Counted from the stretch's first letter, positions 1 through 6,390 are shown. The stretch: DNA of 10,109 nt from Actinomycetota bacterium (GCA_022865545.1 JALHTA010000434.1:1-10109); one strand, 5' to 3'. The notes: generated by a model from the sequence alone, not told the origin. Made by a program: numbers and translations.

Positions 1-1142
1 AAGAAATTATAAAAGAAAAAACTGGTCTGATTATCGACCCATATTTTTCAGCAACAAAATTGGAGTATCTGCTAAGTCAAAAATCCATTATGGAAAAAGC
101 AAAAAGATGTGAGATATTATTTGGGACGGTAGACAGCTGGATTATTTATAATTTAACAGGAAATCATTTTACTGATGTTTCAAATGCTTCCAGGACAATG
201 CTTTTTAACATTAATAAGGTCAAATGGGATGAAGACTGTATGAAAATCTTCAATGTACCGGAGCAGATATTACCAGAAGTCCTTCCCAGTTATGGAAATG
301 CAATATTCGGGTATACAAAAATAGATTCAGTCTTTAAAAAAGAAATACCCATATGCTCAGTTTTAGGTGATCAACAAGCTGCACTTTTTGGTCATAAGTG
401 TTTTAAAAAAGGTGATATCAAAAGTACATTTGGTACAGGTTCATTTATGATGATGAATACGGGTAATATTAAAATTGAAAGTAATAACAATCTGCTCTCT
501 ACAATTTTTTACCAGTCGGATAAAAACAAAGTATTTTATGCTTTGGAAGCGTCAATTTATAATGCAGGCAACGTATTGCAGTGGTTAAAAGAAGATATGG
601 GTTTGATTGATGATTATAAAGAAATTGAAAAGATAGCAGGTCGAAGTGATTATAATGAAAATATATTTTTTGTCCCTGCATTCACAGGACTGGGTGCACC
701 CTTTTGGGATTCTGATGCCAGAGGAATAATTATTGGAATAACAAGATCTACTAATAGAAAAGATATAGTAAAGGTAGCTATTGAATCTTTGGCGTACAGG
801 ACCAGGGATGTTCTTATTGCTTTAGAAAGAGATTCCGGCACAGAGATCAAGGAGATGAGGATCGACGGGGGTGTATCTCAAAGTAATGTATTCTGTCAAA
901 TATTATCGGATCTTACCGGTATAAAAATAGAAGCATCTGATTTTAAAGAGTATACAGCTTTGGGTTCGATGTATGCTGCAGGACTGGGTTTTGGGATCTG
1001 GGAGGATCACCAGCAGATAAATAAATATAGAGAATCAAAAACTTATATCCCAAAAATCAATAGTAATTTGAGGGGTAAGCTATATAAAAATTGGAGCAGG
1101 GCAGTTTCCAGATCAAGAGACTGGGTTTTAGATGAAAAATAA
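1..1142 (+). CDS. glpK: Glycerol kinase, 5'-truncated by the window edge
   Basis: ATP-dependent phosphorylation of glycerol to sn-glycerol 3-phosphate in the cytoplasm, the entry step of glycerol catabolism (FGGY sugar kinase family). The reading frame is open from base 3, so the TTG at 60 is an internal Leu codon and not the start. Residues before it (KTGLIIDPYFSATK) match the conserved GlpK segment near residues 127-140 of the roughly 500-residue family, so about 115-120 N-terminal residues lie upstream of the window; 379 are visible. Visible hallmarks are GDQQAALFGH with the catalytic Asp at 369-371, the nucleotide-binding FGTGSFMMMNTG, the FGGY C-terminal signature around FTGLGAPFWDSDARG, and RIDGGVSQSNVF. 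The E. coli fructose-1,6-bisphosphate loop (GGTR) is not seen before GDQQ, so that allosteric control is probably absent (inference). Only 21 bases separate its stop from a remnant of the glycerol-3-phosphate dehydrogenase gene, as expected for a glp operon. Confidence 0.97.
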   Translation, partial: EIIKEKTGLIIDPYFSATKLEYLLSQKSIMEKAKRCEILFGTVDSWIIYNLTGNHFTDVSNASRTMLFNINKVKWDEDCMKIFNVPEQILPEVLPSYGNAIFGYTKIDSVFKKEIPICSVLGDQQAALFGHKCFKKGDIKSTFGTGSFMMMNTGNIKIESNNNLLSTIFYQSDKNKVFYALEASIYNAGNVLQWLKEDMGLIDDYKEIEKIAGRSDYNENIFFVPAFTGLGAPFWDSDARGIIIGITRSTNRKDIVKVAIESLAYRTRDVLIALERDSGTEIKEMRIDGGVSQSNVFCQILSDLTGIKIEASDFKEYTALGSMYAAGLGFGIWEDHQQINKYRESKTYIPKINSNLRGKLYKNWSRAVSRSRDWVLDEK

Positions 1143-1163
1143 TATGATAGAGAAGGACATAGA

Positions 1164-1235
1164 GTGAAAAGAACAGAAATGCTTGATAGGATTGAATCTA
1201 ATGATGAGATCTGGGATATTATAATTACCAGTTAG
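1164..1235 (+). pseudogene. Remnant (first 23 codons) of an FAD-dependent glycerol-3-phosphate dehydrogenase
   Basis: A GTG codon at 1164, preceded by a good ribosome binding site (AGAAGGA, 1151-1157, 6-base spacer), opens a frame reading MKRTEMLDRIESNDEIWDI followed by IITS and a TAG stop at 1233. The first 20 or so residues resemble the N terminus of GlpA/GlpD/GlpO dehydrogenases, in which a short helix with RxEMLxRI is followed by a beta strand (WDIIIIGGGATG) that enters the FAD-binding Rossmann fold. Here the frame leaves the homology at the end of that strand, before the GxGxxG glycines. Nothing resembling the remaining roughly 480-540 residues follows; the next gene lies on the other strand 13 bases later. 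Position directly behind glpK supports the identity. It cannot encode an active enzyme; a short translated peptide is possible. An assembly join at about 1224-1247 is the alternative to a real deletion. Confidence 0.72.
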
Positions 1236-1247
1236 TGTTGATAAAGC

Positions 1248-1613
1248 TTAATAACCAAGCTCTCTGAGCCTATCTTCACTAAGACCAAAATAATGGCCGA
1301 TCTCATGAAGTACGACTCTTTTTATATTCTTCTTTAGACTTACCGTATCCCTGCTGACTGCTTCAATCGACTTCTTATAAATGATGATCTTATCAGGTAA
1401 AGAACGGCTCCTACTTCCTTTTACAGTCATAGGGACACCGTGATAGAGACCAAGGGTAAACCTCGGACCCCCGCTTTTATTTTGAATGAAGGGGCTGATA
1501 TTTTCCTCTTCGATCAAAAAGCTGATATTATCAAATTTATCCTTGAACTTTTGAGGTAGGTTCTCCAGGACATCCAGGATCTCAGATTCAAATTCTTCAA
1601 TACTCATTTCCAT
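1248..1613 (-). CDS. Small zinc metallopeptidase-family protein (PF06262 type, zincin fold)
   Basis: 121-residue cytoplasmic protein of the minimal zincin family usually annotated as 'metallopeptidase family protein'. The C-terminal HEIGHYFGLSEDRLRELGY carries the HExxHxxGxxE zinc-binding motif (H103, E104, H107, G110, E113) and ends in the ELGY tail typical of this family, so the protein is complete. Upstream are the family's acidic N-terminal helix (EEFESEILDVLENLPQKF), the LGLYHGVPMT segment (about 54-63) and the LPDKIIIYKK strand (about 72-81). There is no signal peptide. The start could be Met1 or Met3 (ATG at 1605-1607); neither has a clear Shine-Dalgarno sequence. Substrates of this family are unknown. 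It is encoded opposite to glpK and the truncated dehydrogenase, and divergently from the galT-like gene, with 131 bases between starts. The family call is firm; actual peptidase activity is inferred from the motif. Confidence 0.88.
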   Translation of the reverse strand: MEMSIEEFESEILDVLENLPQKFKDKFDNISFLIEEENISPFIQNKSGGPRFTLGLYHGVPMTVKGSRSRSLPDKIIIYKKSIEAVSRDTVSLKKNIKRVVLHEIGHYFGLSEDRLRELGY

Positions 1614-1656
1614 AATGCAATAGTACCGGATATATCTTTACATATACATATAAAAA

Positions 1657-1685
1657 TTGATTTTATAATCTTAAATTAATATTAT
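1657..1685 (+). promoter_or_regulatory. Candidate sigma-70 promoter for the galT-like gene
   Basis: TTGATT (1657-1662), a 17-base spacer and TATTAT (1680-1685) lie in the divergent spacer, about 60 bases before the galT-like start. The match is 4/6 and 5/6, in a region AT-rich enough for chance matches; a weaker alternative begins with TTGAAA at 1701. Confidence 0.3.
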
Positions 1686-1744
1686 TATACTAACCGTCAC
1701 TTGAAAACAAGATAGTATTTGAATTTAAAATAGAAGGGTTTTAG

Positions 1745-2755
1745 ATGTCATCAATTATAAGGCAGGATATGTCTACAAAAGACTGGACCATTTTTTCGGT
1801 CAAAAGGGCCCAAAGGCCGCATGACTATAAGGGATCAAAGAAGAAAAAGAAGATCCTTGAAAAGTATGAACCCAGTTGTCCTTTCTGTAAAGGCAATGAA
1901 AGCATGACACCCGAAGAAATACTGGCCATAAACGGGGGAAAAGACTGGTCAGTAAGGGTAGTCCCAAACAAGTTCCCTGCTGTCGAATATATAAAGGGCT
2001 CCCCTGAGGGTAGTGAAAGAAGACATATCAGCGGACCATATTTAGCCATAGATGGGATAGGACATCATGAAGTAATAATAGAGTCACCATGGCATAATGA
2101 CAATATTGTCAGGATGGATACCACCCATGTCGAAAAAATAGTAAGAGCATACAGACAAAGATTTATTGATATCAGCAGCGATCACCAGAACCAGCTGGTA
2201 ATAATATTCAAAAACCATGGGAAAAGGGCAGGAACCTCCCTGGACCACCCTCACTCGCAAATCGTAGCAACACCTTTTGTCCCGGGTTATATAAGAAATA
2301 AGATGTTTGAAGCACAAAGATATTATGATGATTTCGGTAATTGTGTCTACTGCGACATTATAAAACATGAACTGGAGGACGCAAGCAGGCTCGTATATGA
2401 TAATGATAAATATCTTGCAATTGCCCCATATGCATCAGTGGTACCCTATAATATAGTAATATATCCTAAAAAACATCAATCATGTTTTGCAGAAACTACC
2501 AAAGATGAATTAATGGATCTTGCTAGTGTCCTCCGGACTGTATTAAAAAAACTATATGATCTGCTGGATGACCCGGATTATAATTTTGTTATAGACAGCA
2601 GTCCGGTCGACCAATCAGGAAACAGGCATTATCACTGGCATCTCGAAATCCTTCCAAGGCTTAGTACCAGGGCTGGGTTTGAGATAGGCTCGGGAATGAA
2701 TATAAATTCTATTTTTCCGGAGACCTGTGCTGAGAATCTAAGGAATCAAAAATAA
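1745..2755 (+). CDS. galT: GalT-family hexose-1-phosphate nucleotidylyltransferase (UDP-glucose:galactose-1-P uridylyltransferase or ADP-glucose phosphorylase type)
   Basis: Cytoplasmic enzyme of the HIT superfamily, GalT branch, expected to move a nucleotidyl group between sugar 1-phosphates through a nucleotidyl-histidine intermediate (Leloir pathway or nucleotide-sugar metabolism). At 336 residues it has normal length. The N-terminal half holds the zinc CPFC motif (C45, C48), NKFPA (75-79), GHHEVIIESP (106-115) and NHGKRAGTSLDHPHSQ (157-172), whose second histidine, H170, corresponds to the nucleophile of HPHGQ in classical GalT. The second HIT-like half begins near CVYC (C200, C203) and includes HYHWHLEILPR (295-305) and GFEIGSG. 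HPHSQ in place of HPHGQ and the C-terminal RLSTRAGFEIGSG block resemble the ADP-glucose phosphorylase-like and thermophile GalT variants, so the true acceptor sugar and nucleotide are open. The ATG at 1745 has AGAAGGG 6 bases upstream. The next gene starts 57 bases downstream, probably in the same transcript. Confidence 0.88.
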   Translation: MSSIIRQDMSTKDWTIFSVKRAQRPHDYKGSKKKKKILEKYEPSCPFCKGNESMTPEEILAINGGKDWSVRVVPNKFPAVEYIKGSPEGSERRHISGPYLAIDGIGHHEVIIESPWHNDNIVRMDTTHVEKIVRAYRQRFIDISSDHQNQLVIIFKNHGKRAGTSLDHPHSQIVATPFVPGYIRNKMFEAQRYYDDFGNCVYCDIIKHELEDASRLVYDNDKYLAIAPYASVVPYNIVIYPKKHQSCFAETTKDELMDLASVLRTVLKKLYDLLDDPDYNFVIDSSPVDQSGNRHYHWHLEILPRLSTRAGFEIGSGMNINSIFPETCAENLRNQK

Positions 2756-2812
2756 AATAATGATATTGGAGATAAGGGAAAAGAAACGTAAATATATCGG
2801 GAGGAAAAGTAA

Positions 2813-3556
2813 ATGAAAAAGATAAATTGGCAGATAATCCTTGGTGTAACACTGGTAGTGATTTCCATAGCCCTTTATAGTGTCCATTACCTTATATTCA
2901 GGGATCCTCATCACATATTTATTTATATGTTAGGAGATATTGCCTTTGTCCCCATCGAAGTTCTTATGGTCACTTTGATAATCCACAGAGTGCTATCAGA
3001 CAGGGAAAAGAAAGCTATGTTAAAGAAGCTGAATATGGTGATCGGTGCATTCTTTAGTGAAGTAGGTTTAAAACTTTTACCTATATTCGCCAATTTTGAC
3101 TATAAATCTGACGAAGTAAAAAAGGAACTATCCCAGATGAAAAATTGGAACAATAGTGATTATAAAAAAGCATCAGAAATGATGGAAAATTATGATTTTA
3201 AGATCGACAGCAATCTGAGTGATCTTAAAAGTCTGCAGGTCTTTCTTACAAAAAGGAGAAATTTTCTCTTAAGGCTCCTGGAAAACCCGAACCTACTCGA
3301 GCATGAGACTTTTACAGAACTTCTATGGGCCGTTTTTCACCTGACTGAAGAGCTGGAATACAGGGCAGATCTTGATAAGCTGCCCCATACTGACATGGTC
3401 CACATATCCGGGGATATAAAAAGAGTTTATGTTCTTTTGCTGAACCGTTGGATAGATTATGTGATGCATCTAAAAGATCAGTACCCGTATCTGTATTCAC
3501 TGGCAGTAAGGACAAATCCTCTTGATGAGGATGCTTCACCAATAGTGAAAAGCTAA
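2813..3556 (+). CDS. Uncharacterised two-TM membrane protein with a conserved-looking cytosolic domain
   Basis: I do not recognise a named domain. The 247-residue product starts with two hydrophobic helices (about 7-28 and 35-59) joined by a short polar turn (FRDPHH), then a basic stretch (SDREKKAMLKKL, 62-73), suggesting a hairpin anchor with the C-terminal 185 residues in the cytoplasm. The soluble part is predicted to be mostly helical. Striking segments are FFSEVGLKLLPIF (80-92), LLEHETFTELLWAVFHLTEEL (161-181) and the C-terminal YPYLYSLAVRTNPLDEDASPIV (224-245), which looks like a constrained motif and not a random tail. The start is certain: GGGAGG at 2799-2804 lies 8 bases before the ATG. 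It follows the galT-like gene by 57 bases with no obvious terminator between them, so co-transcription is likely. No catalytic motif is visible; a membrane-attached sensor or scaffold role would be speculation. Confidence 0.85.
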   Translation: MKKINWQIILGVTLVVISIALYSVHYLIFRDPHHIFIYMLGDIAFVPIEVLMVTLIIHRVLSDREKKAMLKKLNMVIGAFFSEVGLKLLPIFANFDYKSDEVKKELSQMKNWNNSDYKKASEMMENYDFKIDSNLSDLKSLQVFLTKRRNFLLRLLENPNLLEHETFTELLWAVFHLTEELEYRADLDKLPHTDMVHISGDIKRVYVLLLNRWIDYVMHLKDQYPYLYSLAVRTNPLDEDASPIVKS

Positions 3557-4088
3557 AAAAATATTACCATCTTGCAGGAGAGCTAAAGATTATTCTGGTC
3601 CCTATCCTCATCAAAACCCAGAGCATTCTCTTGATCCCATAAGTCCTGGCGGTAAATCTTAGACTCATTATAGGCCGACCTCTCTTAATAAAGAGATAAT
3701 TTGTCAAAAACAAATAGGCTGTGGGTCTACTCTGAGATTACCTTATAAATTACTGCATTTGAAGCTAATATTTGGTGCTGCATTTTTTCTGAATATATAA
3801 ATATATTATACCACAATAAAATAAAAAAATTGTGACTTATCAGGATTTTTTATTGTATTTTATTTCAAATTAGCACTTGAGCAGATATTTCAAGTAATTT
3901 AAATAATCCTTGATTTTTAATGCTAAACTATAATAAAATTTTTATAAGATAGTTATTACACTTATATTATAAATATATTATAAAAGTTTAAATAATTAAT
4001 ATATTTGTGTCGTATTGTGTTTTATTAGATAAGGGCAAAAGGACATAGAAACAGGTCTGCTGCCACAGCATAAAAGAGGAGGGTTTTT
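3557..4088. other. 532-bp gene-free spacer of two parts
   Basis: No confident gene. The first part (about 3557-3740) has near-genic base composition and contains a minus-strand frame open from 3737 to 3564 (ATG at 3666-3668, 34 residues, Arg-rich and hydrophobic) without a recognisable domain or clear ribosome binding site, plus a small hairpin (TCTCTT 3681-3686, AAGAGA 3691-3696). The second part (about 3770-4020) is extremely AT-rich and carries the 15-base direct repeat TATAAATATATTATA at 3796-3810 and 3968-3982. The last 60 bases form the leader of the DUF4332 gene, with a small hairpin TGCTG-CCA-CAGCA (4058-4070) just before the ribosome binding site. Confidence 0.6.
3910..3939 (+). promoter_or_regulatory. 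Candidate promoter for the DUF4332 gene
   Basis: TTGATT (3910-3915), an 18-base spacer and TAAAAT (3934-3939); a perfect TATAAT overlaps at 3929-3934 but at a poor distance from this -35. A leader of about 140 bases would result. The surrounding AT richness makes this assignment weak. Confidence 0.25.
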
Positions 4089-4493
4089 ATGGCAACACTC
4101 GAAAAAATCGAAGGAATCGGTAAGGTATATGGTAAAAAGCTTGCAAAGATAGGTATAAAGACCACTGAAGCGCTTCTAAAAAAAGGGGCGACCCCAAAGG
4201 GAAGAAAAGAAATCGAAGGAGCAAGCGGACTGGTACATAAGCTCATCCTTGAGTGGGTTAACCTTGCGGATCTTTTCAGGATCAAGGGAATCGGAGAAGA
4301 ATATTCAGATCTTCTTGAGGAAGCGGGAGTCGATACTGTAGCAGAACTTGCCAGGAGAAGAGCTGACAATCTCCACGAAAAGGTATTAGAAGTGGATAAA
4401 GCAAAGAAACTTGTAAGAAGACCTCCTTCTTCCGGAATGATAGCAGATTGGATAAAACAGGCAAAAAAACTTCCAAAAGTCGTAAAGTATTAA
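4089..4493 (+). CDS. DUF4332 helix-hairpin-helix protein
   Basis: A 134-residue soluble protein made almost entirely of two helix-hairpin-helix-like units. The first is IEGIGKVYGKKLAKIGIKTTEALL (about 7-30), the second IKGIGEEYSDLLEEAGVDTVAELARR (about 65-90); the second unit with the following NLHEKVLEVD matches the DUF4332 arrangement (PF14229). GIG hairpins of this sort generally contact the backbone of nucleic acids, so a nucleic-acid-associated role is plausible but unproven. Its strongly basic first third and C-terminal tail (KQAKKLPKVVKY) fit that idea. The start is firm: a full AGGAGG (4077-4082) lies 6 bases before the ATG. It stands alone in its transcription unit, with a 532-bp spacer upstream, and converges on the radical SAM gene downstream. 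The strength of the ribosome binding site suggests high expression (inference). Confidence 0.88.
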   Translation: MATLEKIEGIGKVYGKKLAKIGIKTTEALLKKGATPKGRKEIEGASGLVHKLILEWVNLADLFRIKGIGEEYSDLLEEAGVDTVAELARRRADNLHEKVLEVDKAKKLVRRPPSSGMIADWIKQAKKLPKVVKY

Positions 4494-4566
4494 AACGGCC
4501 CGCAAGTTATATTTGCTGAAAAAAGGCGATAATGGAGACACAATTTATTTCCGGGCTATACGGTAT

Positions 4567-4627
4567 CCGGTAAATTAGTAATACCTAAAATGTATCTATA
4601 GTGGTATGAAATTTACTATTTAACCGG
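4567..4627. repeat. Imperfect inverted repeat between convergent genes, possible bidirectional terminator
   Basis: CCGGTAAATTAGTA (4567-4580) pairs with TACTATTTAACCGG (4614-4627) at 12 of 14 positions, and the adjacent ATACC (4581-4585) pairs with GGTAT (4603-4607), leaving a 6-base bulge (4608-4613) and a 17-base loop. The right arm ends directly against the TGA stop of the minus-strand radical SAM gene. Position between two convergent 3' ends suggests transcript-end formation, but there is no T-run of the classical intrinsic terminator on either strand. Confidence 0.5.
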
Positions 4628-6121
4628 TCATGCATTACCCGTCAGGCCAGGATCCAGGGTCCTAAAATGAAGCCCAATAAATGAAAATCCTACTGCATAG
4701 GAAAGCATGCCGGGTTTTCTAACAAGGCACCATAGGAGAAGTTTCCAGAAATATCTTCTTCCTTTTTGTTTGATACCAAGCAGCCATATAGAACTGATAA
4801 GAGCCCTTATGTGGTAAAAACGAAGCTTTGTAGACTTCACCTTCAATGGCTTATATTCTTTTAGTAATGTCTTTATTCTTTCATAATAAGATTTTGGCGA
4901 ATAAATGGTTGAAAGGACTTTCTTGTAGCCATCGACCAGGACTTGCTTATCCATTTTTGGAATAAAATTCAAGCTGCCCGTCCCGGTATTATTTCCACTT
5001 GCTACTTTTACAAGCCTTTTGGATTCTTTAAGTCTCTGGTACAGTCTTGTTTGGGGAAGTGCTGTGAGGATACCTACCATTGCGGTAACAATCCCGCTTT
5101 TCTGTATAAAGTCTATCTGTCGCTGGAATATTGATATATTATCACTGTCAAACCCCACAATAAAACCACCCTGAACCTCGAGTCCTCCGTTCTGGATAGT
5201 CTTTACACATTCTATAAGGTCCCTGCCCTTATTCTGCACTTTGCCGCATTCATTAAGGCTATCTGTATCAGGAGTCTCTATTCCGACAAAAACAGCAGTA
5301 AAACCTGCCTGTGTCATAAGCTTGATAAGTTCCTTATCATCAGCAAGATTTATAGACACCTGTGTATTAAATGAGAAAGGATATTTCTTTTTCTTCTGCC
5401 ATTCGATTATTGCGGGAAGGTAATCATTTTTCAGTTTTGATTTATTTCCAATAAGATTATCATCTACAAAGAATATGCCGGCTCTCCAGCCTGCATTGTA
5501 GAGGGCTTCCAGTTCATCAATTATATGGTTTACAGATTTAAGTCTTGGTATTCTACCGTTTAATTGGACAACATCACAGAATTCACAATTAAAAGGACAC
5601 CCCCTGGAAAACTGTATGCACATTGAATTATAATAGGAAGTCTTTATCAGGCTCCAGTCAGGGACTACACTTTTTGAAAGGGAAGGGAAACCATTATTCT
5701 GGTACATTTTCTTTAACTTTCCTTCTTTCATGTCCTCTATGACTTCATGGAAGTAATCTTCGACTTCGCCAAGAACCAGGTGGTCGACTTCAGGAAATTC
5801 CTCGTAACCGGTTGTAAATAAAGGACCTCCGGCTACTACAGGTTTACCCAGTTTCTTTGCCAGGTCTATAACTTTTTTTGCTGTTTCCTTTTGAACTATC
5901 ATAGCGCTTATAAATACATAATCGGCCCATTTGATATCCTTTTCTTCAAGCTTATCAGTATTCATGTCCACAAGCTTCTTTTCCCACTGGTCAGGAAGCA
6001 TTGCTCCAATAGTTAAAATTCCCAGTGGAGGGAATGAAGCTTTCTTTCCCAGAAGCTTTAAAATTCTTTTAAATCCCCAGAAAGTATTCTCATAATCCGG
6101 GTATACCATTAAAATCTTCAT
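4628..6121 (-). CDS. B12-binding radical SAM protein with DUF4070 C terminus (HpnP-like)
   Basis: 497-residue cobalamin-dependent (class B) radical SAM enzyme, probably a C-methyltransferase or related C-C/C-H modifying enzyme. The N-terminal B12-binding Rossmann domain spans about 1-140 (MKILMVYP, FPPLGILTIGAMLP, VVAGGPLFTTGYEE), and lacks the DxHxxG lower-ligand motif: the corresponding region reads VDMNTDKLEE. The radical SAM core follows, with the [4Fe-4S] motif CPFNCEFC (C175, C179, C182), then FFVDDNLIGNK, VFVGIETPD (278-286) and GGFIVGFDSD. The C-terminal NTGTGSLNFIPKMD ... IYSPKSYYERI block (about 378-416) and the tail to residue 497 match DUF4070. The best-known member of this architecture is the hopanoid C-2 methylase HpnP, but no hopanoid gene is near and the family is wider, so the substrate is unknown. 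The ATG at 6121 has AAGGAGA (plus-strand 6134-6140) 12 bases upstream, a slightly long spacing. It is divergent from the DsrE gene. Confidence 0.92.
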   Translation of the reverse strand: MKILMVYPDYENTFWGFKRILKLLGKKASFPPLGILTIGAMLPDQWEKKLVDMNTDKLEEKDIKWADYVFISAMIVQKETAKKVIDLAKKLGKPVVAGGPLFTTGYEEFPEVDHLVLGEVEDYFHEVIEDMKEGKLKKMYQNNGFPSLSKSVVPDWSLIKTSYYNSMCIQFSRGCPFNCEFCDVVQLNGRIPRLKSVNHIIDELEALYNAGWRAGIFFVDDNLIGNKSKLKNDYLPAIIEWQKKKKYPFSFNTQVSINLADDKELIKLMTQAGFTAVFVGIETPDTDSLNECGKVQNKGRDLIECVKTIQNGGLEVQGGFIVGFDSDNISIFQRQIDFIQKSGIVTAMVGILTALPQTRLYQRLKESKRLVKVASGNNTGTGSLNFIPKMDKQVLVDGYKKVLSTIYSPKSYYERIKTLLKEYKPLKVKSTKLRFYHIRALISSIWLLGIKQKGRRYFWKLLLWCLVRKPGMLSYAVGFSFIGLHFRTLDPGLTGNA

Positions 6122-6251
6122 ATCTTTATTTTATCTCCTTAATTTTAGATCTTTCTCTATATAAATCAGTTTTATCTTTCATCATATATAGCTTACCTTA
6201 AAATAAGCTTAAAATACATTTAGCTCTATAATATTTTTTATACTCTAAGTA

Positions 6252-6280
6252 TTTGTATTAAAATTAACCTTTAATGTCAA
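6252..6280 (-). promoter_or_regulatory. Sigma-70-like promoter for the radical SAM gene
   Basis: On the minus strand a perfect TTGACA (plus-strand 6275-6280) is followed after 17 bases by TACAAA (plus-strand 6252-6257, 4/6). It predicts a leader of about 125 bases before the ATG at 6121. Confidence 0.45.
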
Positions 6281-6381
6281 ATCAAGAGGCTTATTCTTTC
6301 TAAAATAAAACAGAGCCTTTATCTTATAAACGATTTTTAATGATTAAAGTTTTAATTTATTCGGGAATTGATATTATTAGC

Positions 6382-6390
6382 TGGTATAAT
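6382..6390 (+). promoter_or_regulatory. Extended -10 promoter for the DsrE-family gene
   Basis: TGGTATAAT is a perfect TATAAT preceded by the TGn extended -10 element, and has no good -35 hexamer, as is usual for extended -10 promoters. It would start transcription around 6397, giving a leader of about 40 bases before the GTG at 6437. Confidence 0.5.

Noticed and set aside
60..62. TTG as the start codon of glycerol kinase
   Set aside because: The frame continues upstream to base 3 with the conserved GlpK segment KTGLIIDPYFSATK, so the codon is internal and the gene starts outside the window.
3681..3696. Hairpin TCTCTT/AAGAGA as terminator of the galT-membrane protein transcript
   Set aside because: The AT-rich 6-bp stem lacks a following T-run and lies about 125 bases past the stop codon.
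4025..4369. Minus-strand frame of 114 codons opposite the DUF4332 gene
   Set aside because: It overlaps a gene with a perfect ribosome binding site and recognisable domain; its Ser/Pro/Leu-rich product is typical of an antisense shadow.
4494..4560. Possible riboswitch-like structure after the DUF4332 gene (GGCCCG with CGGGCT about 50 bases apart)
   Set aside because: The position is downstream of the gene, the stem is short with a G-U pair, and no known riboswitch core sequence is present.
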